NCBI RefSeq assembly: GCF_041080865.1
Contig: NZ_CP160906.1
Span: forward strand, 2,294,001-2,358,000
DNA length: 64,000 nucleotides
Reading direction: 5' to 3'
Origin: Psychromonas sp. MME1
GTDB lineage: Bacteria; Pseudomonadota; Gammaproteobacteria; Enterobacterales; Psychromonadaceae
Of the stretch, positions 10,291 through 20,732 are shown one piece after another (positions within the stretch are counted from its first letter, which is position 1; every line of letters begins with the position of its first letter). The position numbers were made by a program, and so were the translations under genes. The notes below the pieces were generated by a model. The model was not told the origin of the DNA. It was given only the letters and a program-made list of their open reading frames with translations, and did not search any database.

Positions 10291-11877
10291 TTAAGAAGCT
10301 TGTTGTTTTTTCGAAGCACGTAGGTTAATAAATGCTAACACAGCAACCATCAAGAAGATTATTGTTGCAATCGCACTTGCCAAGCCAAAGTCTTGACCAC
10401 CACCACCTTCAAAGGCGATACGGTATGTATAACTAACCAATAAGTCTGTATGACCAGCTGGAGTCGAAGAACCGATAATATCCGGCGTACCGTTGGTTAA
10501 TAGTTGAATCAATACAAAGTTATTAAAGTTAAAGGCAAAACTTGCAATCAGTAGTGGCGTTAACGGTTTAATGATTAATGGGAAAGTTATTTTAAAGAAA
10601 TTATCTAACGGTCCCGCACCATCAATTGCAGAGGCTTCATATAAATCACTCGGAATTGATTTTAATAGACCCATACATAGGATCATTACATAGGGGTAAC
10701 CTAACCATGTATTAACAATTAAGAGCATTGCTTTTGCTAAATAAGGTTCAGTAAACCACTTTAATTGAACACCGAAAATTGCATTTAGAAGTCCATTTAT
10801 CTCACCAAAGCTTTGGTTAAATAAACCTTTAAATATCAAAATAGATATAAAAGCGGGTACCGCATATGGCAGTATTAACAGCATACGGTAAATTGCTTTA
10901 CCTTTTAACTCATCCCACTGCACAACCGTTGCTAGTACAAGGCCCACAGCCAGAGTAAAGAATACTGAGCCACCAGCAAAAATAATTGTCCAGATAAAAA
11001 TTTGTAAGAATGGTCCTTGAATACCTTTATCGAGGAAAATACGAGCAAAATTATCCCAACCGTTATTAACCACAAATCCAGGTGTCAATAACTGACCTGA
11101 GAAATTACCATTTGCATCAACACCCTGATAATTACCGACTTCAAAATTCGGTTTAATAGTCGTGCCATCAACTTGATTAATTAATGTACCTTGATCATCA
11201 GCAGCAGCATACAGAGGTACAACTTCAGAAAACTTACGTAATCCCTGCATAGAGAGAACTTTTTCATCAATGGTATACAGTTTTAATTTACTTAAATTAC
11301 TACGGTTTTGAACAAGGAATCGAACTTTAGCAAGCTCACCAACTCTCTCATCACCAGCGACTTTTAAGTTAACATTTTCCTCAACTGAACTTAATGTTAA
11401 CGGGGCTGTAACAAAAACGTCCTCACCTTTACTTAAGTAAAGCTGAATCTTTTCGTCATCTAAAATATAGACATCAAATTTATAACTTGTTCCTGGCTTT
11501 TCATAGGTTTGTGCTAGAAATTGTGATTCAACACGTTCAAATGTTAATTGATTCGCACCACTATAGTTAGTAAAGGCGATACCGACCGTATACATAAGTG
11601 GGAATATGATGAATAAGAACATTGCCGCTATGCCAGGATATACATAACGATGAGCGTATGTATCTTGACGTGCAAAAACAACCACACCCGAGGAGACCAA
11701 AACAAGGGTTACTAACGCAAACACAATTTCGTCTTGTGCATACATCAAAACAACTGCATAACCCGCTATTAATGAAATAAGTGTTAATAATCCCCACTTA
11801 ATCCAATTCGCACTAGAAGACGGTGCATTTTCCGATTTAATAGATAGTTCCATAAATTCCTCAGAGGTAAAACTCAA
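10291..11877 (-). CDS. malF: Maltose/maltodextrin ABC transporter permease MalF
   Basis: MalF pairs with MalG to form the membrane channel. At 528 residues it is the long form of the family: N-terminal membrane helices, a large periplasmic loop (about residues 110-275) and the C-terminal permease core. The EAA motif is YEASAIDGAGPLDNFFKITF near residue 415. It sits between malE and malG on the same strand. A hairpin in the malE-malF gap may lower its expression relative to the binding protein. Confidence 0.96.
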   Translation of the reverse strand: MSFTSEEFMELSIKSENAPSSSANWIKWGLLTLISLIAGYAVVLMYAQDEIVFALVTLVLVSSGVVVFARQDTYAHRYVYPGIAAMFLFIIFPLMYTVGIAFTNYSGANQLTFERVESQFLAQTYEKPGTSYKFDVYILDDEKIQLYLSKGEDVFVTAPLTLSSVEENVNLKVAGDERVGELAKVRFLVQNRSNLSKLKLYTIDEKVLSMQGLRKFSEVVPLYAAADDQGTLINQVDGTTIKPNFEVGNYQGVDANGNFSGQLLTPGFVVNNGWDNFARIFLDKGIQGPFLQIFIWTIIFAGGSVFFTLAVGLVLATVVQWDELKGKAIYRMLLILPYAVPAFISILIFKGLFNQSFGEINGLLNAIFGVQLKWFTEPYLAKAMLLIVNTWLGYPYVMILCMGLLKSIPSDLYEASAIDGAGPLDNFFKITFPLIIKPLTPLLIASFAFNFNNFVLIQLLTNGTPDIIGSSTPAGHTDLLVSYTYRIAFEGGGGQDFGLASAIATIIFLMVAVLAFINLRASKKQQAS

Positions 11878-11887
11878 TCAATAAAGA

Positions 11888-11911
11888 CTCTTAGAGTGAC
11901 TACCCTAAGAG
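11888..11911 (-). terminator. Intercistronic hairpin between malE and malF
   Basis: CTCTTAG and CTAAGAG (11888-11894 and 11905-11911) form a 7-bp stem with a 10-base loop. On the minus strand it is followed by TCTTTATT. It lies within the 54-bp gap and is weaker than the terminators elsewhere in the window. A partial attenuator or mRNA-stability element fits the usual excess of MalE over MalF and MalG. Confidence 0.5.
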
Positions 11912-11931
11912 CCTCTTTTTACTTACTATTG

Positions 11932-13116
11932 TTATTTAACAATACGTGCAGCTGCAGCATCTAGCGCAGCTGATACAGTCTGACGACCTTGTACAGCATT
12001 GTTGATTGCAGCACCTTCTGCATACCAGAATTTTGACATTTCAGGTATATTAGGCATTAACTCACCAGTTTGAGCATTTTGCATTGTTGCAGCAATACGA
12101 GGATCTGCTTCAAGCTTAGCTTGGAAAGAGTTCAATGCCACAGCACCAAGTGGTTTATCATTATTTACTAACTCAAGACCAGCATCAGTCAATAGATAGT
12201 TTTCGATAAACTCTTTTGCAAGCTCTCGGTTAGGGCTCGCAATATTAATACCTGCAGTTAATACACCTACGAATGGTTTCGCTGCTTTACCTTTAAATGT
12301 AGGTAAAATTGTTACGCCATAGTTAACGCCACTTTTATCAATATTGCCCCAAGACCAAGGACCATTGATAGTCATCGCTGTTTCACCTGCGTTAAATGCA
12401 GATTCAGCAACTGAGTAATCAACATCTGCACTGATCTGTTTGCTAGAAATCATATCAAGTAGGAATTGTAGTGCCGCTTTTGCACCAGGCTCATTTACAC
12501 CTGTATTTTTAACGTCATAACCACCGTTAGCAAATTTGAATGCGTAACCACCGTCAGCAGCTAGTAAAGGCCATGTGAAGAACGGTTCTTTTAAGTTCCA
12601 CATGATTGCTGATTTACCATCTTTTTTAAGTTTCGCATCAAGGGCAGCCATCTCTTCCCATGATTTAGGAGGATTAGGTACTAAATCTTTGTTGTAAATC
12701 AAAGATAGAGATTCAACAGCGATTGGGTAACCGATATATTTACCGTCATACATTACCGCATCCCAAGTAAAGTCAGCCATTTTACCTTTTAACTCTTTAC
12801 TTGGTTTAATTTCAGCTAGTAAACCAGCTTTAGCCCAACCACCGAAACGGTCATGAGCCCAGAATACGATATCTGGACCAGCACCAGTCGCTGCTACTTG
12901 ACCATATTTTTCTTCTAATTTGTCAGGATGTGCAACAATGACTTCTATACCAGTGTCCGACTCGAATTTTTTACCAACTTCAGCTAAGCCGTCATAGCCT
13001 TTATCACCATTAATCCAAATAGTGATTTTGCCACCGTCCATTTTTGCATGAGCAACATTTACACTGCCTAGTGCAACCAATACTGAAACAGCTAATGTAC
13101 CTAATACTTTTTTCAT
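11932..13116 (-). CDS. malE: Maltose/maltodextrin periplasmic binding protein MalE
   Basis: MalE captures maltose and maltodextrins in the periplasm and delivers them to MalFGK2. A signal peptide is clear: two lysines, a hydrophobic core, then NVAHA-K around residues 20-25. The mature part begins with [22 protein letters not shown], closely matching the E. coli protein, and ends with a helix rich in alanine. The 394-residue length is normal. It is the first gene of malEFG and faces malT across a 546-bp control region. Confidence 0.97.
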   Translation of the reverse strand: MKKVLGTLAVSVLVALGSVNVAHAKMDGGKITIWINGDKGYDGLAEVGKKFESDTGIEVIVAHPDKLEEKYGQVAATGAGPDIVFWAHDRFGGWAKAGLLAEIKPSKELKGKMADFTWDAVMYDGKYIGYPIAVESLSLIYNKDLVPNPPKSWEEMAALDAKLKKDGKSAIMWNLKEPFFTWPLLAADGGYAFKFANGGYDVKNTGVNEPGAKAALQFLLDMISSKQISADVDYSVAESAFNAGETAMTINGPWSWGNIDKSGVNYGVTILPTFKGKAAKPFVGVLTAGINIASPNRELAKEFIENYLLTDAGLELVNNDKPLGAVALNSFQAKLEADPRIAATMQNAQTGELMPNIPEMSKFWYAEGAAINNAVQGRQTVSAALDAAAARIVK

Positions 13117-13220
13117 AAAAATTCCTTTAAAATATAAATGGTAGTTTTTAGTTTTGTATCATTCTTCAACTTCGTTTTTCATCTGGTTTATCTAATAACC
13201 TTAAAAACGAGGGAGACAAT

Positions 13221-13269
13221 AGCCCCCCCCCAAAAAAATCGTCACCCCCCCTCCCTCTACGCCCCCCCT
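13221..13269 (-). promoter_or_regulatory. G-run array upstream of malE, candidate MalT-binding region
   Basis: On the minus strand three long G tracts occur about 105-155 bases before malE: seven G, then GGGAG plus seven G, then nine G. One contains the AGGGGG-CGTAG core, which is seen again twice before malK. MalT in enterobacteria binds GGGGAKGAGG-type boxes, and these sites match 7 or 8 of 10 positions. The G tracts could also form a quadruplex. The role is inferred from position and motif sharing. Confidence 0.5.
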
Positions 13270-13379
13270 AAACAATGCCATGTTAATGTAAATAATGTTA
13301 CCTAACGCACTAAATTAGGGTTAAAAGCCGCACGAGTTAGTTGCAATGGATATCGTTTTATTGCATTTTAAACGCCGCT

Positions 13380-13388
13380 GGGAGGAGG
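13380..13388 (+). promoter_or_regulatory. Candidate MalT box between malE and malT
   Basis: TGGGAGGAGG, ending at 13388, matches the enterobacterial MalT box GGGGAKGAGG at nine of ten positions. It is 275 bases from the malT start and 264 from the malE start, so it could serve either promoter. No clear CRP half-sites were found beside it. Confidence 0.45.
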
Positions 13389-13662
13389 TTATTTATAGAA
13401 GGGCGTAGCTTATTTAACTGCACATCTATATTCTTCATCCATAAAACGTTAACATATATTAACTAACTATCATTACGCCTAACATTTTACTGTAAAATCA
13501 AACAATAATGTTTGCTATTTACGACGATAGGATTGATGTAAAGCTGTATTAAAGCGCGAATGAAAGCGATAGCAGCATCAAATAGTCGAATCAAGGAAGA
13601 AATTAAGTATCTAACGAAGCTACTTAACTAGTATTAGATGCTGCTTTAATTAAAGGTTTAGT

Positions 13663-16353
13663 ATGATTATCAAATCAAAATTATCACTCCCCACTCCACT
13701 TAAAAGAAGCATAGTCCGCAAGCGACTGATGCACAACCTAGGGAATTGCAAATTAGGGTTAATTTGCGCACCTGCAGGTTATGGAAAAACCACTGCAATG
13801 ACAGATTGGGCACAAAGTAAAAAACATTTAGCTTGGTTTAGCATTGATCGATTTGATGATAACATCAGCCGCTTCAGTAATTATTTTATCCACTCCATTA
13901 ATGAAATAAATGCCATTAATTGCCCTGCTTCACTAGAAGCTGTCAAACAGAGTCAATACCCTGACCTGATCAATCTCTTCACTCTCTTTATTAGTGAAAT
14001 ATCTGAATATAACGTGCCAATTTGTATTGTTCTGGATAACTACCACCACATAAAAAACCCAGTTATTCACCAAGGTATCAGCTTTTTTATTAAAAACATG
14101 CCTAATACTTGGCAAATGGTTATTGCCAGTCGCACACACCCAAATTTACCAGTTTCCAATTTACGCCTTAAGCAGCAGCTTTTTGAGATATCCGAAGCTG
14201 AATTAGCATTTACCGATTTAGAAACTGATTCTTTTTTTGCACTTTGCACTGATTTTTACCGCGACCCTGAAAAACAACAGGCATTACGCAAAAGTGTAGA
14301 TGGTTGGCCAGCCGCCTTACAACTGGTTTCAATTCTAAGTAAAGATAGCGATACATTTAATGAATGTGCTGAACAAATAGGTAAAAGTAATCATGCCTAT
14401 CTCTGGGATTATCTTGATGAGGAAGTTTTTTCTCTACTTAATCCAAAATTGCAGACCTTGCTATTAACGATTGCACCACTTAACAAAGTTGATGCGGATA
14501 TTGTTAATAGCCTCTGTCAAATTGATAATGGTCAAGAACAGTTAGAGCGCCTACAAGAACAAGGTGCTTTTATCGTAGCTAACAACAATCAAAAAGAGTG
14601 GTTCACATTTCATTCATTCTTTAAAACCTTCCTCTTGCATAAATGCAAAAACACTCCGGGGATTAAGAGCGACCATACAAAGATTGCACGACTTTGGTTA
14701 TCTAAACAGAATATCGAAGAAGCATTACCCCATGCCCTAAAAAGCCAAGACCAACAATTAATTATTGATTTACTTAAAGGGGCTGGTTGGCAACTACTCG
14801 ACGATGGCCACTTAAGTAGTCTCGATGAATGTTTTGACATTATTAAAGATGCAATATGGGAATATCCAGAGCTTGTACTACTAGAATTATGGATGCTACG
14901 CAGTCGCCATCAAGGTTACAAAGTCGAGCCCCTTATCAAGAAAGCAGAAGCAATTTTTGCAGAGAAAAATATTTCCCTCTCTGAACAAGTAAAAAATGAG
15001 CTACCCGTGATTCATGCACAAATAGCAATAAATCACGGAAAAATTGAAGATGCCTTGAGTCAGGCTCAAAAAACATTATTAACCATGGAAACAAATAGCA
15101 TACGGGTTAATATTGTTGCACAGGCAATCATGGGGGAAGCATACCACTGCCTTGGTAATCTACCGCTCGCATATCAATATTTTCAAGAAGTGAAAATGCT
15201 CGCCAATGGACAGCACATGCACCAAAGTGTGATTTGGGCTTTTTACCAACAGGGTGAAATACTTCATGCACAGAGTAATCATGTCGAAGCTGAAAGACAT
15301 ATCGATGCAGCGATCAGCTTGATCAACAAGTATCATTTGCAGAAATTACCCCTATATGCTTTTCCACTACATTTTAAAGCACAAAAGGCCTATCAAGAGG
15401 GCGACTTTGAACTTGCAGAACACCTTTGTAAAAGTGCTTTAAAAGTGGTTTCTCCCTATGGAGAACAGTGGCGTTTATATACTTATACGTTACAAGCAAA
15501 GATAGCGCTGGAGAAAAAAGATCGTGACCAAACCGCGCCCTTAATTGAAGAGATTGAAAGACTAATACGAAAACAACATTTTCATAGTGATTGGATAGCA
15601 TCTGCAAACTATGTTCGCATAAAATACTGGCGTACTTGCAACGATATCACCGCGATTGAACGTTGGCTAGAAAATGCACCTATTCCTGAGCATGCTCGCA
15701 ATCACTTTGATCAATGCCACAATCGCAATCGCATTCGTGCTTATATACAGCTAGGGGATTTAGACAAAGCAGAGACGTTATTAGAAAGTAATATTGCCGA
15801 TGCCCAAGCGTGCGAACTATTACAGGAAGTCAATCGTAATTTAATCTTATTAACAACTGTCGACTGCCGCTTAAAGAAATTAGAATCAGCTAAGAAACAT
15901 TTATTACAAGCTTTAGAGTTATCCCTATTAACGGGATTAACAACTTGCTTTGTCCGAGAATCAGGTAATTTAAAATCAGTTTACCTAGAATTAGCGGATG
16001 ATGATTCACTACTTCATTCCGTAAAAGAACGATTAGCTTATTTGCTCTCCCTATCTGGCATTAACGTAAACGAGCCACAGAAAATCCCTTTTACGCCTGA
16101 AAGTGTAAAAAAAATTCAAGCGCATCCTCGCGTTCCTATGTTAGTAAAAAATATTCAGCTAACGCCTAGGGAGTGGGAAGTATTGGGGATGATCTATGCA
16201 GGTTACCGAAATCATCAAATAGCAAAAATGATGGGCGTTGCACCAACAACTATAAAATCTCACATTCGTAACGTTTACCAAAAACTAGGCTTAGGTGATC
16301 GTAATGAGGCAATGGTTTTAAGTGAAGAGTTGGTCACACTTATTGATGAATAG
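13663..16353 (+). CDS. malT: Maltose regulon transcriptional activator MalT (LuxR/LAL family)
   Basis: MalT is an ATP- and maltotriose-dependent activator of the maltose genes. The 896-residue protein has an N-terminal STAND ATPase domain with Walker A APAGYGKTT (residues 37-45) and the acidic pair of Walker B in IVLDNYH. A long TPR-like helical middle region follows. The C-terminal LuxR-type helix-turn-helix contains LTPREWEVL and HQIAKMMGVAPTTIKSHIRN. The ATG is preceded by AAAGG at good spacing. It lies between divergent malE and downstream malK, so regulator and transporter genes are clustered. Confidence 0.95.
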   Translation: MIIKSKLSLPTPLKRSIVRKRLMHNLGNCKLGLICAPAGYGKTTAMTDWAQSKKHLAWFSIDRFDDNISRFSNYFIHSINEINAINCPASLEAVKQSQYPDLINLFTLFISEISEYNVPICIVLDNYHHIKNPVIHQGISFFIKNMPNTWQMVIASRTHPNLPVSNLRLKQQLFEISEAELAFTDLETDSFFALCTDFYRDPEKQQALRKSVDGWPAALQLVSILSKDSDTFNECAEQIGKSNHAYLWDYLDEEVFSLLNPKLQTLLLTIAPLNKVDADIVNSLCQIDNGQEQLERLQEQGAFIVANNNQKEWFTFHSFFKTFLLHKCKNTPGIKSDHTKIARLWLSKQNIEEALPHALKSQDQQLIIDLLKGAGWQLLDDGHLSSLDECFDIIKDAIWEYPELVLLELWMLRSRHQGYKVEPLIKKAEAIFAEKNISLSEQVKNELPVIHAQIAINHGKIEDALSQAQKTLLTMETNSIRVNIVAQAIMGEAYHCLGNLPLAYQYFQEVKMLANGQHMHQSVIWAFYQQGEILHAQSNHVEAERHIDAAISLINKYHLQKLPLYAFPLHFKAQKAYQEGDFELAEHLCKSALKVVSPYGEQWRLYTYTLQAKIALEKKDRDQTAPLIEEIERLIRKQHFHSDWIASANYVRIKYWRTCNDITAIERWLENAPIPEHARNHFDQCHNRNRIRAYIQLGDLDKAETLLESNIADAQACELLQEVNRNLILLTTVDCRLKKLESAKKHLLQALELSLLTGLTTCFVRESGNLKSVYLELADDDSLLHSVKERLAYLLSLSGINVNEPQKIPFTPESVKKIQAHPRVPMLVKNIQLTPREWEVLGMIYAGYRNHQIAKMMGVAPTTIKSHIRNVYQKLGLGDRNEAMVLSEELVTLIDE

Positions 16354-16441
16354 CCATTCACAGTAAAAAAAATAGTCCATAATAGGAATGTAAAATGAGA
16401 TAGATAATCAAAAATAACGAGATCTGCTTCTCAAAAGCCAA

Positions 16442-16486
16442 CTCTACGCCCCCTCAAATAAGGCCTACGCCCCCTTGAGGAGGATG
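16442..16486 (+). promoter_or_regulatory. Repeated CTACGCCCCCT motifs before malK
   Basis: CTCTACGCCCCCT (16442-16454) and CCTACGCCCCCT (16464-16475) are direct repeats 21 bases apart, two helical turns. The second is directly followed by TTGAGGAGG, which matches the 3' seven positions of the MalT box on the other strand. The same CTACGC plus C-run occurs upstream of malE. This supports shared control, most probably by MalT. Confidence 0.5.
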
Positions 16487-16624
16487 CTTATGAAGCGACC
16501 ATAGCTCAGAATATTTATCTAGAATATTTTGGTTTATATTATCTCCTATGCATTTGATTAGATTCCTAATACATAAGAAATAAACTAAATCCTATAAACA
16601 TCAATAATAGAGAAGGTAAAGTTA

Positions 16625-17758
16625 ATGGCAGGCGTTGTATTAAAAAAAATAACAAAAGCATTTGGTAATGTTGTTGTTCAAAAAGATATTGACTTAGAAA
16701 TTGTTGATGGTGAATTTATAGCCTTTGTTGGCCCATCTGGCTGTGGTAAAACAACACTACTACGTATGATTGCTGGATTAGAAGATATTACATCCGGTGA
16801 CCTCTATATCGATGGCGAACGTGTTAATGACACACCTCCATCAAAACGCTCTATCAGCATGGTATTTCAATCCTATGCACTTTATCCTCACTTAAACCTT
16901 AAGGACAACATGACCTTTGGTTTACGTTTAGCGAAAACACCAGAAGCTGAAATTCAAGAGCGTGTTGACTATGCCTCTTCAATTTTACAACTTGGTTCTC
17001 AGCTACATAAAAAACCAAAAGAGTTATCAGGTGGTCAACAACAACGTGTGGCAATTGGTCGTACGCTAGTAAACCGTCCAAAAGTATTGCTATTTGATGA
17101 GCCACTATCAAATCTTGATGCATCACTACGTGTACAAATGCGTATTGAAATTACCAAACTGCACAAACGTCTAAATTCAACTATGGTTTATGTTACACAT
17201 GATCAGGTTGAAGCGATGACAATGGCTGACCGTATCGTAGTACTAGAAGGTGGTCGAGTGGCACAACTTGGTACACCTCTTGAGTTATACCATAATCCTG
17301 AAAATCGTTTTGTAGCAGGCTTTATCGGTTCACCAAAAATGAACTTTGTAAATGCACGAGTTCAAGAGTTAAATGATGAAGGCGTTGTAGTTCAATTAGC
17401 TGATAAATCACTAATCACGGTACAAGTTGAGCACGATACATTAAAAATTGGTGATCCCGTTTCAGTTGGTATTCGCCCTGAGCATATTGATACATCATGC
17501 TCTGTTCAATGTGGTGATGGAAGCAAAAAAGATTGTCTCGTTGGTGAAATCCAAGTACTTGAGCAATTAGGCCATGAAACACAAATTTATGTAGAAGCTA
17601 AAGGCATTGAAAGTGACTTAATCATTCGTTACTTTGATGTTGCTAAAGTGGCTCTAGGCGAAGAGATTGCGTTTAAATTCCCAGCTCATCGTTGCCACCT
17701 ATTTAAAGAAGATGGCACAGCATGCCGTCGTACCTTTAAAGAAATCGGTAGCCTTTAA
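16625..17758 (+). CDS. malK: Maltose/maltodextrin import ATP-binding protein MalK
   Basis: MalK is the ATPase of the MalFGK2 importer. Walker [10 protein letters not shown] is near residues 36-44, the signature LSGGQQQR near 135, Walker [12 protein letters not shown] near 155 and the switch histidine in [12 protein letters not shown]-terminal regulatory (TOBE/MOP-like) domain fills residues 235-377; in E. coli this part binds MalT and EIIA-Glc. The ATG follows AGAAGG with 8-base spacing. Its separate transcription unit, with motifs like those of malE, fits coordinate control. Confidence 0.96.
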   Translation: MAGVVLKKITKAFGNVVVQKDIDLEIVDGEFIAFVGPSGCGKTTLLRMIAGLEDITSGDLYIDGERVNDTPPSKRSISMVFQSYALYPHLNLKDNMTFGLRLAKTPEAEIQERVDYASSILQLGSQLHKKPKELSGGQQQRVAIGRTLVNRPKVLLFDEPLSNLDASLRVQMRIEITKLHKRLNSTMVYVTHDQVEAMTMADRIVVLEGGRVAQLGTPLELYHNPENRFVAGFIGSPKMNFVNARVQELNDEGVVVQLADKSLITVQVEHDTLKIGDPVSVGIRPEHIDTSCSVQCGDGSKKDCLVGEIQVLEQLGHETQIYVEAKGIESDLIIRYFDVAKVALGEEIAFKFPAHRCHLFKEDGTACRRTFKEIGSL

Positions 17759-17778
17759 ATAGTAATGATGCTTTAACC

Positions 17779-17810
17779 ACCAAAAAGGAGCCTTAAGGCT
17801 CCTTTTTGGT
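17779..17810. terminator. Bidirectional terminator between malK and murI
   Basis: A 14-bp stem (ACCAAAAAGGAGCC with its complement, loop TTAA) sits between the convergent malK and murI genes, with A and T runs in the arms. It overlaps the first base of the murI stop codon, so one hairpin can end both transcripts. Confidence 0.85.
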
Positions 17811-18628
17811 TATAGCAATTCATTTAAATAACAAAGCTCAACAAAACCATAGTCAAAAAAATTCTGCTTTAATGCAGCCAAATTCTCTTTTTCAGTTTCA
17901 CTATATTCCTTTGTATAATAAGCACGATACCCAGTCACGGAGTTACTCTCCGTTTGCTTGCCCAATAATTGATTAACACGATTTGCCACCGCAACACCAG
18001 GATCGACCAACTGAACCTGCCGTTCAAAACAACCTGCAATTTCCTCTTTTAACAATGGAAAATGAGTGCAACCGAGTACAATTACATCTGGTTTTTCACA
18101 CAGCGTTAGCCACGGCTCAAATATTTTTTGTAAGTTGGCTTGATCAACCACTATGCCACGCAACTTTTGCTCTGCCATTTTGACCAAAGCGGTTGAGCCT
18201 ATTTTCAATACAGTTAAATTGGGGGCAAATTCATCGATCAGTAATTTGGTATATTCTCGATTGATAGTTGCAGGTGTTGCAAGTAAACCGATCACCCCAT
18301 TTTTTGTTAACTGTGCTGCAGGTTTAATGGCAGGGACAACACCAACAATAGGAATAGTAAAATGCGCTCTTAATACTTGTAATGCGACAGTACTAGCAGA
18401 ATTGCAAGCGATAACGATTAAATCAATAGCATGCTTTTCAACAACCGCTAATAACAGTTCAGTTAAGCGCTTAATGAGAAAATCATCCTCTAACTCACCA
18501 TAGGGGAAGTAAGCATTGTCAAATAAGTAGAGGCAATCGACTTGGCTATTAAGACGTGTTATTTGTTCAAATATGGATAAACCACCAACACCTGAATCGA
18601 AAATTAAAATCTGTTTTGCTTGCTTCAT
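17810..18628 (-). CDS. murI: Glutamate racemase
   Basis: MurI makes D-glutamate for peptidoglycan. The 272-residue protein carries the two catalytic cysteine motifs of the family, IACNSASTVAL near residue 75 and VLGCTHFPLL near residue 187, and the N-terminal DSGVGGLSIFEQI block. It stands alone, divergent from trmA with a 107-bp gap, the same murI-trmA pairing seen in several gammaproteobacteria. Confidence 0.96.
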   Translation of the reverse strand: MKQAKQILIFDSGVGGLSIFEQITRLNSQVDCLYLFDNAYFPYGELEDDFLIKRLTELLLAVVEKHAIDLIVIACNSASTVALQVLRAHFTIPIVGVVPAIKPAAQLTKNGVIGLLATPATINREYTKLLIDEFAPNLTVLKIGSTALVKMAEQKLRGIVVDQANLQKIFEPWLTLCEKPDVIVLGCTHFPLLKEEIAGCFERQVQLVDPGVAVANRVNQLLGKQTESNSVTGYRAYYTKEYSETEKENLAALKQNFFDYGFVELCYLNELL

Positions 18629-18735
18629 GAAATTGCCACTATTTTACCCTGTGAAATAAATTATCTGAATTTATCTGGTCAACTTAGTATCGCTACTTTA
18701 AAATTCGCACATTATACAATAATTAAGAGGTTTAA

Positions 18736-19833
18736 ATGAATCTGCAATTTGTCGATCCAGATAATTATGAACAGCAGTTAGCTGCCAAAGAAACACAATT
18801 TAACCATCAATTTGCAACATTCAAACTGCCTCCTCTAGAGTCGTTCCCCTCTCCAGTCATCAATTACCGTATGCGTTCAGAATTTCGTGTCTGGCATGAA
18901 GGAGATGACCTTTTTTATATTATGTTCGACCAAGCAACTAAAGCGAAGATTAGAGTTGATCAATTCCCCCCAGCCAGCGCGCTAATAAATCAACTTATGC
19001 CACAATTAATTGCGGCACTAAAAAGCAATACGATATTACGCTACAAACTATTTCAAGTGGATTTTATCTCTAGCTTAAGTGGCCAAATCGTGATTAGCCT
19101 GCTATATCATAAACCGTTAGATGAACAGTGGGTAGCACAAGCAACACAACTTAAAACATCACTATCAGCGCATTTCGACATTAACGTTATTGGACGTGCT
19201 AAAAAGCAAAAAATTGTATTAGATCAAGACTATGTATTAGAAGAGTTAGAGGTTGATGGAGAAAAATTATGCTATCAACAAATCGAAAATAGCTTTACTC
19301 AACCGAATGCTCAAGTCGCGATAAAAATGCTGGAGTGGGCGATTGATTGCACCCGGAATAGTGAAGGTGATCTACTTGAACTATACTGCGGTAATGGCAA
19401 TTTCTCACTTGCACTGGCAAAAAACTTTAACAAAGTGCTAGCAACCGAAATAGCTAAACCCTCTGTTCATTCTGCACAGTTCAATATTGCCAAAAATAAC
19501 ATTGATAATGTCACTATTATTCGCATGTCTGCTGAAGAGTTTACACAGGCTATTAATGGAGAGCGTGAGTTTAATCGTTTACAGGGTATTAATTTACAAG
19601 ATTATCAATGCAATACCATTTTTGTCGATCCTCCTAGATCGGGTCTTGATGATGAAACGGTAAAAATGGTACAAAAGTATGACAATATTTTATATATCAG
19701 CTGCAACCCTGATACCTTATATAATAATTTGCTCGTATTTAATGAAACCCATGAAATTAAGCGTTTTGCGCTCTTTGATCAATTTCCATATACACACCAT
19801 AGCGAAGCGGGTGTCTATCTAGTAAGACGCTAG
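18736..19833 (+). CDS. trmA: tRNA (uracil-5-)-methyltransferase TrmA
   Basis: TrmA uses S-adenosylmethionine to make 5-methyluridine at position 54 of tRNA. The 365-residue protein has the SAM-binding [14 protein letters not shown] motif near residue 215 and the VDPPRSGLD motif near residue 298. The nucleophilic cysteine is in ISCNPDTL near residue 323 and the general-base glutamate lies in the C-terminal [10 protein letters not shown]. There is no Fe-S cluster motif, which separates it from RlmD and RlmC. Confidence 0.96.
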   Translation: MNLQFVDPDNYEQQLAAKETQFNHQFATFKLPPLESFPSPVINYRMRSEFRVWHEGDDLFYIMFDQATKAKIRVDQFPPASALINQLMPQLIAALKSNTILRYKLFQVDFISSLSGQIVISLLYHKPLDEQWVAQATQLKTSLSAHFDINVIGRAKKQKIVLDQDYVLEELEVDGEKLCYQQIENSFTQPNAQVAIKMLEWAIDCTRNSEGDLLELYCGNGNFSLALAKNFNKVLATEIAKPSVHSAQFNIAKNNIDNVTIIRMSAEEFTQAINGEREFNRLQGINLQDYQCNTIFVDPPRSGLDDETVKMVQKYDNILYISCNPDTLYNNLLVFNETHEIKRFALFDQFPYTHHSEAGVYLVRR

Positions 19834-19836
19834 CCT

Positions 19837-20663
19837 TTATTGGACTTTGATATAGGAGCCAATAATTGTCAGCGAATATTGCTTACTGATTATATCAAAG
19901 GCGTGGGCGACATTATCGTCGAGTTGATGGCCGTCCACATCAATAAAAAAGTGGTATTTTCCAAATTGGGACTTGGTCGGACGTGACATGATCGATGTTA
20001 AGTTTACTTTTTGCTGAGAAAATGCATTGACGATATTGCCCAATACACCCGGACAATCCTTATCATTTTTCACAACAACGGTGGTTTTATAATTGGCATC
20101 GAAAACACGTGCCTGCGCTTGATGGCTAATCACTAAAAAGCGTGTCTGATTATTCTCATAATTAGTCACATTTTCCTTCATCAAACAGTTACTATCAGCA
20201 AGTTCTAATGCATGCTTAGGAATAATAGCTCCAGCTCCTTGACCTTGCTGCTTAGCGCGCATTAACGACTCTATATTACTCTGTGTATTATGGATTTTAA
20301 TATTTGCTAACTTATTAATAAACTCAGAGCACTGTCCATGCGCAACAAACTGTACATAAAATCTGTTAATTGCGAAAAATCTTTGCAATAACCAACAAAG
20401 GAGAATTGAATCGGTAATAGTAATTCAGCAATAACAATTAAATGCGTATCGATGAGGCGTTCTAAAACAACTTGTACATACCCTTCAGATAAGTTCTCAA
20501 TCGGCAATACCCCACACTCACACTCTTTGCCAATGGCATCAAAGGTCTCACTTAGCGTCGGATAATATTGAATATCATAATGTTTATCTTGGCTACGCAA
20601 GTATTGCTGTGTGGCTAAATCTGAAAATGTTTCTTTAGGGCCAAGCGTTGCTATTTTAGGCAT
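19837..20663 (-). pseudogene. pheA: Prephenate dehydratase (monofunctional), interrupted by a 1-base deletion
   Basis: Frame one begins MPKIATLGPKETFSDLA, as in monofunctional prephenate dehydratases, and runs to FVGYCKDFSQL. The matching continuation NRFYVQFVAHGQCSEFINKL lies in another frame. Restoring one A in the TTAAC run near 20366 joins them into a 275-residue protein. Downstream are the catalytic TRF motif (NQTRFLVI) and a complete ACT domain with PGVLGNIVNAF and MSRP for phenylalanine feedback. The enzyme converts prephenate to phenylpyruvate. It lacks a chorismate mutase domain. Flanking sequence is intact, so a sequencing slip is as likely as real inactivation. Confidence 0.85.
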
Positions 20664-20693
20664 GAGCCACCGAACTATGGATAAGTAGGGAAA

Positions 20694-20721
20694 ATAAAAA
20701 GGTGAGCTTATTGCTCACCTT
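20694..20721 (-). terminator. Intrinsic terminator after rpoH
   Basis: GGTGAGC and GCTCACC (20701-20707 and 20713-20719) form a stem with a 5-base loop. On the minus strand it is followed by TTTTTATTTT. It is 12 bp past the rpoH stop. Confidence 0.85.
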
Positions 20722-20732
20722 AATTATATTAG

